Shown piece after piece: positions 33,729-42,124 of a stretch of DNA of 64,000 nt (its first letter is position 1; the number at the start of each line of letters is the position of its first letter). The stretch is from Tenacibaculum ovolyticum DSM 18103 (GTDB taxonomy: Bacteria; Bacteroidota; Bacteroidia; Flavobacteriales; Flavobacteriaceae). The stretch is taken from positions 186,728-250,727 of the forward strand of contig NZ_KE387165.1 in NCBI RefSeq assembly GCF_000430545.1, written 5' to 3'. Made by a program: the position numbers and the translations under genes. The notes below the pieces were generated by a model that was not told the origin of the DNA, made no database searches, and was given only the letters and a program-made list of their open reading frames with translations.

Positions 33729-35128
33729 TTTTATATATAATAAAAAAAGAACTTCGAGAAATATATAGAGATGGACGTTTTAAAATATCAATAGGTATTG
33801 TTCTTGCTTTATTAGTTACTGCTATTTTAGTTACTACTAATCAATATAAAACTACTATCAACCAATATAACAAAGCAAAAAATAATGAACGAAGCGTTTG
33901 GGAATCTCAAGGGGAAAAAAACCCACATTCTGCGGCTCATTATGGAAATTATGTATTCAAACCCAAATCACCACTATCGCTAATAGATCAAGGTGTAGAT
34001 AAATATACTGGGGTTTCGATATTTTTAGAAGCGCATAGTAGAAACGAAGCGTTGTTTAGTGATGCTACCGACCAAACTACTTTATCTCGTTTTGGAGAAC
34101 TAACTCCCAATTTTATTTTACTATATATACTTCCTCTAATTATTATCTTAATAGGGTATAATACTTTCACCAAAGAAATAGAAGGAAATACGTTTTACAT
34201 TTTAAAAAGCCAAGGAATAACTGGATGGAAATTACTATTAGGTAAATGGATTGCTACATTAATTCCTGCAATGGTTATTACTACATTATTATTTGTTTTT
34301 GGAGGTATTATATTTTCTAATATTAAAGACTATGGAGTTCTTAATTGGAAAGCATTTGGTATGCTTTACCTTATTTATCTTATTTACTATTTAGTTTTTA
34401 CTAATATCGTTTTACTAATATCTTCCTTAGTTAAAAAATCTGGAGTAGCTTTGGTTACTAGCTTATTCTTTTGGATTTCAGCTTGTTTTATTACTCCTAA
34501 ACTAGCTAGTAATATAGCCGACACTAAATACCCATACCCAACCCATCAAGAGTTTTCTGAAAAAGTGTATCAAGAATACAAAAAAGGATTAGATGGACAT
34601 AGTCCATGGAGCAAACAAGCAAAAAAATTAGAAAAAGAAATTCTTGAAAAATATAATGTAGATAGTGTACACAAACTTCCTTTTAATTTTAGTGCCTATA
34701 GAATGCAAAAAGGAGAAGAGCAACAGGCTGAAATATATGCTAAACATTACGGTTTATTAAAACAAATAGCGATAAAACAAAATAATGTTTATAAAACATT
34801 AGCTATGATTTCACCTTTCTTGCCTACACGATTTTTATCAATGTCAGTAGCAAAAACCGATTATCAATACCATTGGAATTTTTCAGAAGCTGCAGAAAAA
34901 TATAGAGTTGAAACACAACGATTTTTAAACGGAACTACCGAAAAAAACTCTAAATATAGAGAACGCTATATCGCCCCTGCTAATACTTGGGCAAAACTAC
35001 CAAAGTTTAAATACGAAGCACCTTCATTTTCAGAAACTTTTAAAGAGAATTCATCTTTACTCTTAATACTATCACTTTGGTTTGCAATTACAGCTACTGT
35101 ATTAATATTCACTAACAAAACTTATTAA
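33725..35128 (+). CDS. ABC-2 type permease with large external loop (DUF3526-like)
   Basis: The 467-residue membrane protein has TM1 at about 18-40, a loop of about 90 residues, a core of five helices (about 130-260), a long second loop of about 170 residues and a last helix at the C-terminus. The pattern fits ABC-2/DUF3526 permeases. It pairs with the overlapping ATPase and the next permease. Direction of transport is undefined; ABC-2 systems are usually exporters or envelope machines. Confidence 0.88.
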   Translation: MILYIIKKELREIYRDGRFKISIGIVLALLVTAILVTTNQYKTTINQYNKAKNNERSVWESQGEKNPHSAAHYGNYVFKPKSPLSLIDQGVDKYTGVSIFLEAHSRNEALFSDATDQTTLSRFGELTPNFILLYILPLIIILIGYNTFTKEIEGNTFYILKSQGITGWKLLLGKWIATLIPAMVITTLLFVFGGIIFSNIKDYGVLNWKAFGMLYLIYLIYYLVFTNIVLLISSLVKKSGVALVTSLFFWISACFITPKLASNIADTKYPYPTHQEFSEKVYQEYKKGLDGHSPWSKQAKKLEKEILEKYNVDSVHKLPFNFSAYRMQKGEEQQAEIYAKHYGLLKQIAIKQNNVYKTLAMISPFLPTRFLSMSVAKTDYQYHWNFSEAAEKYRVETQRFLNGTTEKNSKYRERYIAPANTWAKLPKFKYEAPSFSETFKENSSLLLILSLWFAITATVLIFTNKTY

Positions 35129-35130
35129 AC

Positions 35131-36558
35131 ATGTTTACACATAATTTTAAACACGAACTAAAAATTCTGTTACGTAGTAAGTGGCTTTTAATACTATTTT
35201 TCACAATTTTAGTTACATTTTTATATGCTGGTTATAATGGAAAGCAAAAAACTAATAAACGAATTTCTAATATTGAAAAAATAAATAGCATTGTTAAAAA
35301 GAAGGATACAAAAATGCTACAGGCATTAGACTCTATAGAAAAAGGTCTTAAAAAAAATGACGGTAACCCATGGAGAGCGCCTACACGACCTATGACAATT
35401 GGGCAATCACATCCAAGAGTAGCTTCAATGCCACCACAAGCACTGTCCTTTCTTTCTACAGGTCAAAGTGATTTATACACAAACTACATACAACCTAAAG
35501 CTTATGGAGATAGTTTTTTATTAAGCTACACCGAATTATCTAATCCAGTTCAATTACTTTTTGGAAGTTTTGACCTTGCTTTTGTGATTATATATCTACT
35601 ACCACTTATCGTTATTGCCTTTAGTTATAATATATTTTCTTCGGAAAAAGAGTACGGCTCGTTAAAGTTATTAGCTTCACAACCTATATCTGTATTCACA
35701 TGGTTTATTCAAAAAATTAGTTTCCGTTTTTTTTGGTTAACCATAATCACTTTAACTGTTTTAACGATATCATTCGGAATTAATAATTTTAATTTTAGCA
35801 CTAACTTTTCTCTCTATATAAATACGATATTACTAGTTACCTTTTACTTACTTTTTTGGTTTTCAATTGTTTTTTTAGTAAACATACTTTTAAATAACTC
35901 AGCAAAAAATGCTGTAAGTTTATTAGCTATTTGGGTCTTTATTATTTTAATAATCCCTGCGTTAATAGGACAATTAGGAAATAGCTTTTACCCTATTCCT
36001 TCTAGAACAAAATTAATTAGTGAGGTAAGAGAACTAAAAGATGAAGTATCAAAAAAACAAGATAAAATTTTAGATAATTATTTAAGAGATCACCCCGAGT
36101 ATGCAGCAAACACAGCCACAAGTTATTCTTTTTGGCACAAATACATGGCGTCGCAAGATTTGGTAGAAGATGAGCTTAAACCTCTGATAGATTCATATGA
36201 AATACAATTAAAAAATCAACAAAAATGGATTCAAAAATGGCAATACATTTCACCTGCAATTGTTTTGCAACAAACATTTAACTCCATAGCTGGTACTTCT
36301 ACGCAACATTATCAAAACTATAAAGAGCAAGTAAGTGCTTTTTCTAAAGAATGGCGAAATTTTTTCACACCTCTTTTATATAAAAACGAGTTATTCAGTA
36401 CTAGTTTATACAACAAATTACCAACATTTAAGTACCAACAACCAAAACCTTTCTCTATTGTTAAAAAATTAATCATACTACTAATTTTTTCGTTCTTTTT
36501 ATTAATCACAGGGTGGTGGTTTTTTAAAAGAAAAATAAAAAAAGGAGTTCTAATTTAA
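35131..36558 (+). CDS. ABC-2 type permease, second subunit (DUF3526-like)
   Basis: The 475-residue membrane protein parallels the preceding gene in layout: TM1 at about 17-36, an external loop, a helix bundle (about 140-270), a long second loop and a final helix. It is probably the partner in a heterodimer. It starts 2 bases after the previous stop. The pair and the ATPase form the last three genes of the receptor-lipoprotein block, ended by a weak terminator. Confidence 0.88.
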   Translation: MFTHNFKHELKILLRSKWLLILFFTILVTFLYAGYNGKQKTNKRISNIEKINSIVKKKDTKMLQALDSIEKGLKKNDGNPWRAPTRPMTIGQSHPRVASMPPQALSFLSTGQSDLYTNYIQPKAYGDSFLLSYTELSNPVQLLFGSFDLAFVIIYLLPLIVIAFSYNIFSSEKEYGSLKLLASQPISVFTWFIQKISFRFFWLTIITLTVLTISFGINNFNFSTNFSLYINTILLVTFYLLFWFSIVFLVNILLNNSAKNAVSLLAIWVFIILIIPALIGQLGNSFYPIPSRTKLISEVRELKDEVSKKQDKILDNYLRDHPEYAANTATSYSFWHKYMASQDLVEDELKPLIDSYEIQLKNQQKWIQKWQYISPAIVLQQTFNSIAGTSTQHYQNYKEQVSAFSKEWRNFFTPLLYKNELFSTSLYNKLPTFKYQQPKPFSIVKKLIILLIFSFFLLITGWWFFKRKIKKGVLI

Positions 36559-36569
36559 CTAAAAAAAAT

Positions 36570-36596
36570 CCCCAATTATTACGCTAATGATTGGGG
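36570..36596 (+). terminator. Stem-loop after the ABC genes
   Basis: CCCCAAT and ATTGGGG pair across a 13-base loop. The following T-run is broken, so it is a weak terminator. Confidence 0.5.
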
Positions 36597-36751
36597 TTAT
36601 ATTATTCTTTATTTTTTTTAATGAAATAATTCAGAACTTTAAAAAGTCTATATTCTAAAAAAACGAATAGTTTTTACTTAATTTTATTGCTTGTATAAGC
36701 TGTAATATTTTATACTAAAAACCACAAAAAAGCATATTATTAAAAAGTAGT

Positions 36752-36783
36752 GTTAATTTATTATTTTTGGCGTTAATTTATTA
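36752..36783 (+). promoter_or_regulatory. Promoter with 20-bp phased direct repeats
   Basis: GTTAATTTATTA occurs at 36752-36763 and 36772-36783, exactly 20 bases apart. A -7 element TATTTTTG (36762-36769) lies between them. The phasing of two helical turns suggests a regulator site. Confidence 0.4.
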
Positions 36784-36801
36784 ACTATTTATTTTTTAAT
36801 T

Positions 36802-37539
36802 ATGAAAAAAATATTACTTATTCTTCTGACAATTTGTTTAGTTAAATGTTCTTCAAATGAAGATGTTACTGAAAATTTTATCAATCTTAAAATTGATGAT
36901 ATTCATAACATAGTAAAAGGTAATTATAGCCTTAATGATATTAAAGTTATCATTTATCTTAATGAAAGTGATTACCTTAATGAGGTTAATCCTTTTTACA
37001 AAGGTAATTTTAATAGTACTGGTGAATTTTCAATTTCTAAAAATGTAATATATCAAGAATATTTTATTGATGTTTTTACTGAAGATAATCAAATTAGCAA
37101 CTTTGGAGGTAATCATACTTTTTACCCTAATACAAGTGCTACTTTTCATGAAGTAATTCAACCAACAAAAGGACGACGCATTTTTCTTGGTGAATGGAGT
37201 TTTAGTTCATACAATCAAAACCACTATGGTCACACCACTCATGACAGAACTGAAAGAAAAAAACTTGAAATTAATAAAGACCTTTCAGTTATTTCTACAG
37301 AAACGCATAATAATATTGATTTTATAGTTCAATATAAAATCACAAATTTACATGATGGTCAAATAGGTTTAGAACATATTTCTACAACTCCGTCAGACAT
37401 GAATCTTTATCCTTATTATAGTAGTGCTCCTAGCTCAGTTACTGTAAACGAAGATGCCATCCATATGAATTATAGAAGTGATTTAAAAATGATAGATTTT
37501 TATGACTACGCTGATGAAAATGTGTACTATGCCAAATAA
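36802..37539 (+). CDS. Lipoprotein of unknown function with His-rich motif
   Basis: The 245-residue protein has a lipobox at LVKC (residue 16). The mature part is beta-rich and includes a NQNHYGHTTHDRTE stretch reminiscent of the HTHD cluster of the nearby DUF4625 protein, followed by KKLEINKD. No family is recognised. It has its own promoter after the ABC genes, so it is a neighbour rather than a clear member of that block. The decayed glycosyltransferase fragment begins 3 bases after its stop, on the opposite strand. Confidence 0.7.
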   Translation: MKKILLILLTICLVKCSSNEDVTENFINLKIDDIHNIVKGNYSLNDIKVIIYLNESDYLNEVNPFYKGNFNSTGEFSISKNVIYQEYFIDVFTEDNQISNFGGNHTFYPNTSATFHEVIQPTKGRRIFLGEWSFSSYNQNHYGHTTHDRTERKKLEINKDLSVISTETHNNIDFIVQYKITNLHDGQIGLEHISTTPSDMNLYPYYSSAPSSVTVNEDAIHMNYRSDLKMIDFYDYADENVYYAK

Positions 37540-37542
37540 ATA

Positions 37543-37700
37543 TTAATTTTTACTCTTAGCCTCAATCCACTTGCTCATGTATTTTGTAGCTTGTAACGTT
37601 TGATGTTAAAATAGACTTCCAAGGAAATTTTGCTAATAATATTTAGCTAAGTTTTCTTGGATTTTTTTTATCTACCCCATAAAAAACTGTTACACCTCCC
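37543..37700 (-). pseudogene. Decayed 3' fragment of the glycosyltransferase gene
   Basis: This stretch aligns with the end of the intact glycosyltransferase gene (39183 to about 39340) at around 80% identity by eye, including a matching stop codon. Shared blocks include CTTAGCCTCAATCCACTTGC, ATTTTGTAGCTTGTA, GTTTGATGTT, CTTCCAA and TTTAGCTAA. The frame is broken and nothing of the upstream gene remains. Both copies have the same orientation and enclose the astacin gene. Confidence 0.85.
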
Positions 37701-38035
37701 CTTACCATAGATAACTTTAATTATTTGAATTCTTTTTTTGGACATTACACTACATATTTATTCTGTAATAAAATTTGTAATATAAATAAGTATTCCAAAC
37801 TTACTTAAAAGGTTTTTTGAAATACATTAATCACTTCAACTATATATTTCAAAATTATTTATTTATCAATAAACAATCTTTATACAAAAAAAACGTTCTA
37901 CACCTGAAAACACATTAGATGAATTATTTGTAAAATTTTAGTTAAATTTTCATCAAAAAACACCATTATTCTGCAATTAATGAATTTACTGTTTTTCAAA
38001 AAAATAATTAATAACAAAAATTTAATCATTCTATT
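37701..38035. other. A/T-rich intergenic stretch
   Basis: Between the glycosyltransferase remnant and the astacin gene I see no open frame, strong hairpin or consensus promoter. It presumably contains the astacin promoter. Confidence 0.5.
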
Positions 38036-39055
38036 ATGAAAACCCTTCAAATTTATTTAATCGCATTTATTACTTCGCTAATGTTCTTTTATTCATGCCA
38101 AGAAGAAACAACGGCCAATATAGATGACACTCTTCTTACAAATTCTAAAAAGAATACTCCTGAAGAAGCTTACCCAGGATTAACTGGAGATTTACATTCT
38201 TTATATTATGGAAGTCAAAATGTTAAAGTACAGAAAATTGAAAATACTTATGTTTTAGATGGAGACATTATTTTTTCTATTGACGAATTAAAAGAAACTC
38301 CAAATATCATTGGAGAGCCTTCTATTTCAAAATTATCTAACAGGTCTGTTGGAAGAACAGGAGGAAGATGGCCTAACAATACAGTTTATTATTCTGTAGA
38401 ATCATCTTTAGCAAATAAAAATCGTGTAACTAGTGCTATTGCTCATTGGGAAAGAAACACTGCTCTACGATTTATAAAAAGAACAAATCAATCTGATTAT
38501 ATTTATTTTAGAACCAGTACAGGATGTTCTTCTTCTGTTGGTAGAGTCGGCGGCCGTCAATCTATTAATTTAGCCCCTGGATGTTCTACAGGTAATACAA
38601 TACATGAAATAGGGCACGCTGTTGGACTTTGGCATGAGCAAAGTAGAACAGATAGAGATGACTACATAACAATTAACACTCAAAATATTAAAACAGGTAA
38701 AAGTGGTAATTTTTTAACTTACGCACAACAAGGGAGAGATGGTGATGAGTATACCTCTACATTAGACCTTGGATCAATAATGATGTACGGATCATTTTTC
38801 TTTTCTAAAAACGGTCAACCAACTATTGTAAGAAATAATGGTACTACTTTTAATGTTCAAAGAAATGGTCTTTCTGCTCAAGATATAACGGGAATAAATC
38901 AAATGTATCCTGCTTCGACAGGAGGTAATATTTGCGATGGTGTTCAAGCATACGTAAGTGGAAGAAGCTATTCGGTTGGCTCACGCGTAACATACAAAGG
39001 TTCTTTGTATGAAAGAAAAACAAGCTCATGGGATAAAATTGGACAATGTAACTAG
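38036..39055 (+). CDS. Astacin-like (M12A) metalloprotease lipoprotein with CBM5/12-type tail
   Basis: The 339-residue protein has a lipobox at MFFYSC and a prodomain-like segment to about residue 100. An astacin domain follows with zinc site HEIGHAVGLWHEQSR (His190) and Met-turn SIMMYG near 245. The last 40 residues (CDGVQAYVSGRSYSVGSRVTYKG in part, ending SSWDKIGQC) form a CBM5/12-type chitin-binding module with flanking cysteines. It probably degrades protein at chitinous or animal surfaces. It lies between the intact glycosyltransferase gene and a copy of that gene's 3' end. Confidence 0.9.
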   Translation: MKTLQIYLIAFITSLMFFYSCQEETTANIDDTLLTNSKKNTPEEAYPGLTGDLHSLYYGSQNVKVQKIENTYVLDGDIIFSIDELKETPNIIGEPSISKLSNRSVGRTGGRWPNNTVYYSVESSLANKNRVTSAIAHWERNTALRFIKRTNQSDYIYFRTSTGCSSSVGRVGGRQSINLAPGCSTGNTIHEIGHAVGLWHEQSRTDRDDYITINTQNIKTGKSGNFLTYAQQGRDGDEYTSTLDLGSIMMYGSFFFSKNGQPTIVRNNGTTFNVQRNGLSAQDITGINQMYPASTGGNICDGVQAYVSGRSYSVGSRVTYKGSLYERKTSSWDKIGQCN

Positions 39056-39079
39056 TAAACATTAATTATATTTCAATAA

Positions 39080-39117
39080 AAAATAGATATTACCATAATA
39101 AGGTAATATCTATTTTT
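39080..39117 (+). terminator. Intrinsic terminator after astacin gene
   Basis: AAAATAGATATTACC pairs with GGTAATATCTATTTT across a 7-base loop, ending in T-runs; it can act in both directions. Confidence 0.85.
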
Positions 39118-39126
39118 CTTTATCAG

Positions 39127-39144
39127 GTAGGTTTTTCAACCTAC
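39127..39144 (-). terminator. Second hairpin in the convergent gap
   Basis: GTAGGTT and AACCTAC pair around a 4-base loop, downstream of the glycosyltransferase stop. The T-run is short. Confidence 0.4.
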
Positions 39145-39182
39145 TAAAAACACGAAAATATTATCTACTTAATTTATACAAA

Positions 39183-40418
39183 TTAAATACTATTCTTAGC
39201 CTCAATCCACTTGCTCATATATTTTGTAGCTTGTAGTGTTTGATGTTGTAATAAACTTCCAAAAAAATTTTGTTGACGATGTTTAGCTAAATTTTGTTGG
39301 ATTATTTTTACATGATTCATAAAAGGCTGTGCTATTTTATTCTTATCATAAATAGCATTGATAATTGCTATTCCATTCAATTGAAATTGCTTCCATAGCT
39401 CTTCATTTGAATATAACTCAACACTACGTTCTGAAAACTCTTTAAAATTATCTTCAATAAAACCATTCCAAGATAAATCACCATACATTCCCTCTGCTCC
39501 AATAGTTGTTGTAACACTTGGTGTTCCACAAATCATTGCTTCTGTAAGTTTACCTTTAATACCTGCACCAAAACGAATAGGAGCTAATACAATTTTTGCA
39601 CTTCGTACAACCTCTACCGCATCTTCGGCATAACCTCTTATAATAAAACCTTCTTTTTTATTATGTAATTGATTTATTTGTTGCGTTGCATAAGCTCCGT
39701 AAATATGAATTTCAGCTTTTGGTAATCGTTTTCTAATTGCTGTCCACACATACTTCTTTAAAGTTAAAACAGCATCAACATTTGGTGCATGAAAAAAATT
39801 TCCGATAAACACAAAATTCTTTCTCTCATCGAAAGATTTCCATTTATTAACAACAGTTTCATCAATCTTATTATGTAAAAAAGGAAGGTAATACAATAGC
39901 TTTTCATCAACTTTAAAAACTTCTTTTAGTAATTTTATTTCGTAAGCTGAAATAACCAGACTTATATCACAACGTAAAATTGAAGCTATTTCACGTTTGG
40001 CATCATCAGAATTTAATAATGCTTCATTTGAAAACTCTTCCTCCTTTTTTAATTGTTGATGTCGTGTTTTTCTTAAAAAATGTAAATCTTCAGTATCTAA
40101 AATACGTAATGCTTCAGGACAATTTTCGGCAACTCGCCACCCAAATTGTTCTTCCATCATAAAACGATCAAACAACACTACTGTCGGATTTAATTCAGTT
40201 ACAAAATCATCAAAAGAAGTCGAATTTAAAGTTATTGCAACCTCATCAGCTCCTATTTCTTTTAAATTCAACGATTTTTCACTCTTTTGAGCTGGTGAGG
40301 CAAAGGTTACTTTATAATTGTTCTTTAAAAACAATTCAATTAATTGTAACATTCTACTTCCTGCCGCAGAAGATTTTGGTTCTACCCAAACATACCCGAT
40401 AATTAATAGTTGTTTCAT
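39183..40418 (-). CDS. Glycosyltransferase (GT-B fold)
   Basis: The 411-residue cytosolic protein has a Rossmann N-terminal half (LLIIGYVWVEPKSSAAGSRM) and a donor-binding C-terminal half (FVFIGNFFHAPNVDAVLTLK, then VLAPIRFGAGIKGKLTEAM), as in GT4-like glycosyltransferases. It probably builds surface polysaccharide; donor and acceptor are unknown. It stands alone and diverges from lpd. A decayed copy of its last 150 or so bases lies at 37543-37700, beyond the astacin gene. Confidence 0.88.
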   Translation of the reverse strand: MKQLLIIGYVWVEPKSSAAGSRMLQLIELFLKNNYKVTFASPAQKSEKSLNLKEIGADEVAITLNSTSFDDFVTELNPTVVLFDRFMMEEQFGWRVAENCPEALRILDTEDLHFLRKTRHQQLKKEEEFSNEALLNSDDAKREIASILRCDISLVISAYEIKLLKEVFKVDEKLLYYLPFLHNKIDETVVNKWKSFDERKNFVFIGNFFHAPNVDAVLTLKKYVWTAIRKRLPKAEIHIYGAYATQQINQLHNKKEGFIIRGYAEDAVEVVRSAKIVLAPIRFGAGIKGKLTEAMICGTPSVTTTIGAEGMYGDLSWNGFIEDNFKEFSERSVELYSNEELWKQFQLNGIAIINAIYDKNKIAQPFMNHVKIIQQNLAKHRQQNFFGSLLQHQTLQATKYMSKWIEAKNSI

Positions 40419-40592
40419 ACGGTTTCAAAGTTAAAATAATTAATGCTATTTTTTCATAAAAAGTAATCGAAAACATACTTCAACAAATCAACTTTTATGT
40501 GTAATTTTGCACTTATTATTCTGAAAAACAAAATATAAACTGATAGAAACATAAGTTTCGTCAGACATACATAAATAATAAAAACACGACTT

Positions 40593-41993
40593 ATGAAATA
40601 CGATTTAATCGTTATTGGTTCTGGTCCAGGTGGATATATTGCTGCCATTAGAGCCGCTCAATTAGGATCTAAAGTAGCAATCATCGAAAAATATTCAACT
40701 TTAGGTGGTACTTGTTTAAATGTAGGATGTATTCCTTCAAAAGCATTATTAGATTCTTCTCATCATTATTACGATGCTGTACATCATTTTGAAGAGCATG
40801 GAATTTCAGTAGAAAAGCCATCTTTTGATTTTGGAAAAATGGTTGATCGTAAAGCAAAAGTTGTTGAAACTACAACTGGTGGAATTAAATATTTAATGGA
40901 CAAGAATGCAATTACTGTTCATGAAGGTTTAGGTTCTTTTGAAGATGCTACACATGTAAAGGTTACTAAAAATGATGGAACTTCTGAAATAATTGAAGGA
41001 ACAAATATCATTATAGCTACAGGTTCTAAACCATCTACTTTGCCTTTTATTTCTTTAGATAAAGAACGTGTAATAACTTCTACCGAAGCATTAAAATTAA
41101 AGGAAGTTCCTAAACATTTATTAGTAATTGGTGGTGGAGTTATTGGATTAGAATTAGGTTCAGTTTACAAGCGTTTAGGTGCTGATGTAACTGTTATCGA
41201 ATACGCTCCGAAGATTACTCCTACTATGGATGCTGATATTTCTAAAGAACTTCAAAAAGTTTTAAAGAAACAAGGTATGAAGTTTAACACTAGTCATGGT
41301 GTAACTTCTGTAGAAAGAAACGGAGACGAAGTAATCGTAAAAGCAACCAACAAAAAAGGTGTTGAAGTTGAATTTAAAGGTGATTACTGTTTAGTTGCTG
41401 TTGGTCGTAAAGCTTTCACACAAGGTTTAGGTTTAGAAAAAGCGGGTGTAAAACTTACCGATAGAGGTATGGTTGATGTAAACGATCATTTACAAACAAA
41501 TGTTTCTAATATTTATGCAATTGGTGATGTTGTTCGTGGAGCAATGTTAGCTCATAAAGCTGAAGAAGAAGGTGTTGTTGTTGCTGAATTTTTAGCAGGA
41601 CAAAAACCTCATATTGATTATAACTTAATTCCTGGTATTGTTTACACATGGCCAGAAGTTGCAGCTGTTGGTAAAACAGAACAAGAGTTAAAAGATGCTG
41701 GAGTTCAATATAAAGCTGGTAAATTTTCAATGCGTGCTTTAGGTCGTTCTAGAGCAAGTGGAGATACTGATGGTTTTGTTAAAGTATTAGCTGATAAAAA
41801 TACTGATGAGGTATTAGGTGTACATATGGTTGGTGCACGTGTTGCTGATTTAATTATGGAAGCTGCCGTAGCAATGGAGTTTAGAGCTTCTGCTGAAGAT
41901 TTAGCTAGAATTTGTCATGGTCACCCAACATATTCTGAAGCTATTAAAGAAGCTGCTAAAGCTGCTTGGGATGGTAAACCTTTAAATGCTTAA
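40593..41993 (+). CDS. lpdA: Dihydrolipoyl dehydrogenase
   Basis: The 466-residue E3 flavoenzyme reoxidises the lipoamide of 2-oxoacid dehydrogenases. FAD site GSGPGGYIAAIRAAQLG, redox-active disulfide Cys41-Cys46 in GGTCLNVGCIPSKALL, NAD site VIGGGVIGLELGSVYKRLG and the C-terminal base in CHGHPTYSEAIKEA are all present. Two terminators follow before fabD. It is a housekeeping gene away from its E1/E2 partners. Confidence 0.97.
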   Translation: MKYDLIVIGSGPGGYIAAIRAAQLGSKVAIIEKYSTLGGTCLNVGCIPSKALLDSSHHYYDAVHHFEEHGISVEKPSFDFGKMVDRKAKVVETTTGGIKYLMDKNAITVHEGLGSFEDATHVKVTKNDGTSEIIEGTNIIIATGSKPSTLPFISLDKERVITSTEALKLKEVPKHLLVIGGGVIGLELGSVYKRLGADVTVIEYAPKITPTMDADISKELQKVLKKQGMKFNTSHGVTSVERNGDEVIVKATNKKGVEVEFKGDYCLVAVGRKAFTQGLGLEKAGVKLTDRGMVDVNDHLQTNVSNIYAIGDVVRGAMLAHKAEEEGVVVAEFLAGQKPHIDYNLIPGIVYTWPEVAAVGKTEQELKDAGVQYKAGKFSMRALGRSRASGDTDGFVKVLADKNTDEVLGVHMVGARVADLIMEAAVAMEFRASAEDLARICHGHPTYSEAIKEAAKAAWDGKPLNA

Positions 41994-42013
41994 TACAAGG
42001 CATTAAATATATT

Positions 42014-42045
42014 AAAAAGCAATCTCAAATGAGATTGCTTTTTTT
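42014..42045 (+). terminator. Intrinsic terminator after lpdA
   Basis: AAAAAGCAATCTCA pairs with TGAGATTGCTTTTT across a 2-base gap, with a strong T-run. Confidence 0.9.
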
Positions 42046-42075
42046 ATTTCAACTAATCTAGTTAAGTCTAAAAGC

Positions 42076-42107
42076 AAAAAAACCTTGAATTTCTTCAAGG
42101 TTTTTTT
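42076..42107 (-). terminator. Intrinsic terminator after fabD
   Basis: CCTTGAA and TTCAAGG form the core around a 4-base loop, extended by A and T runs. It serves fabD on the minus strand. Confidence 0.85.
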
Positions 42108-42124
42108 TTATATAACTAAATATA

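Noticed and set aside
28732..36558. Receptor block as a polysaccharide utilisation locus
   Set aside because: No SusD homologue, glycoside hydrolase or sulfatase is present.
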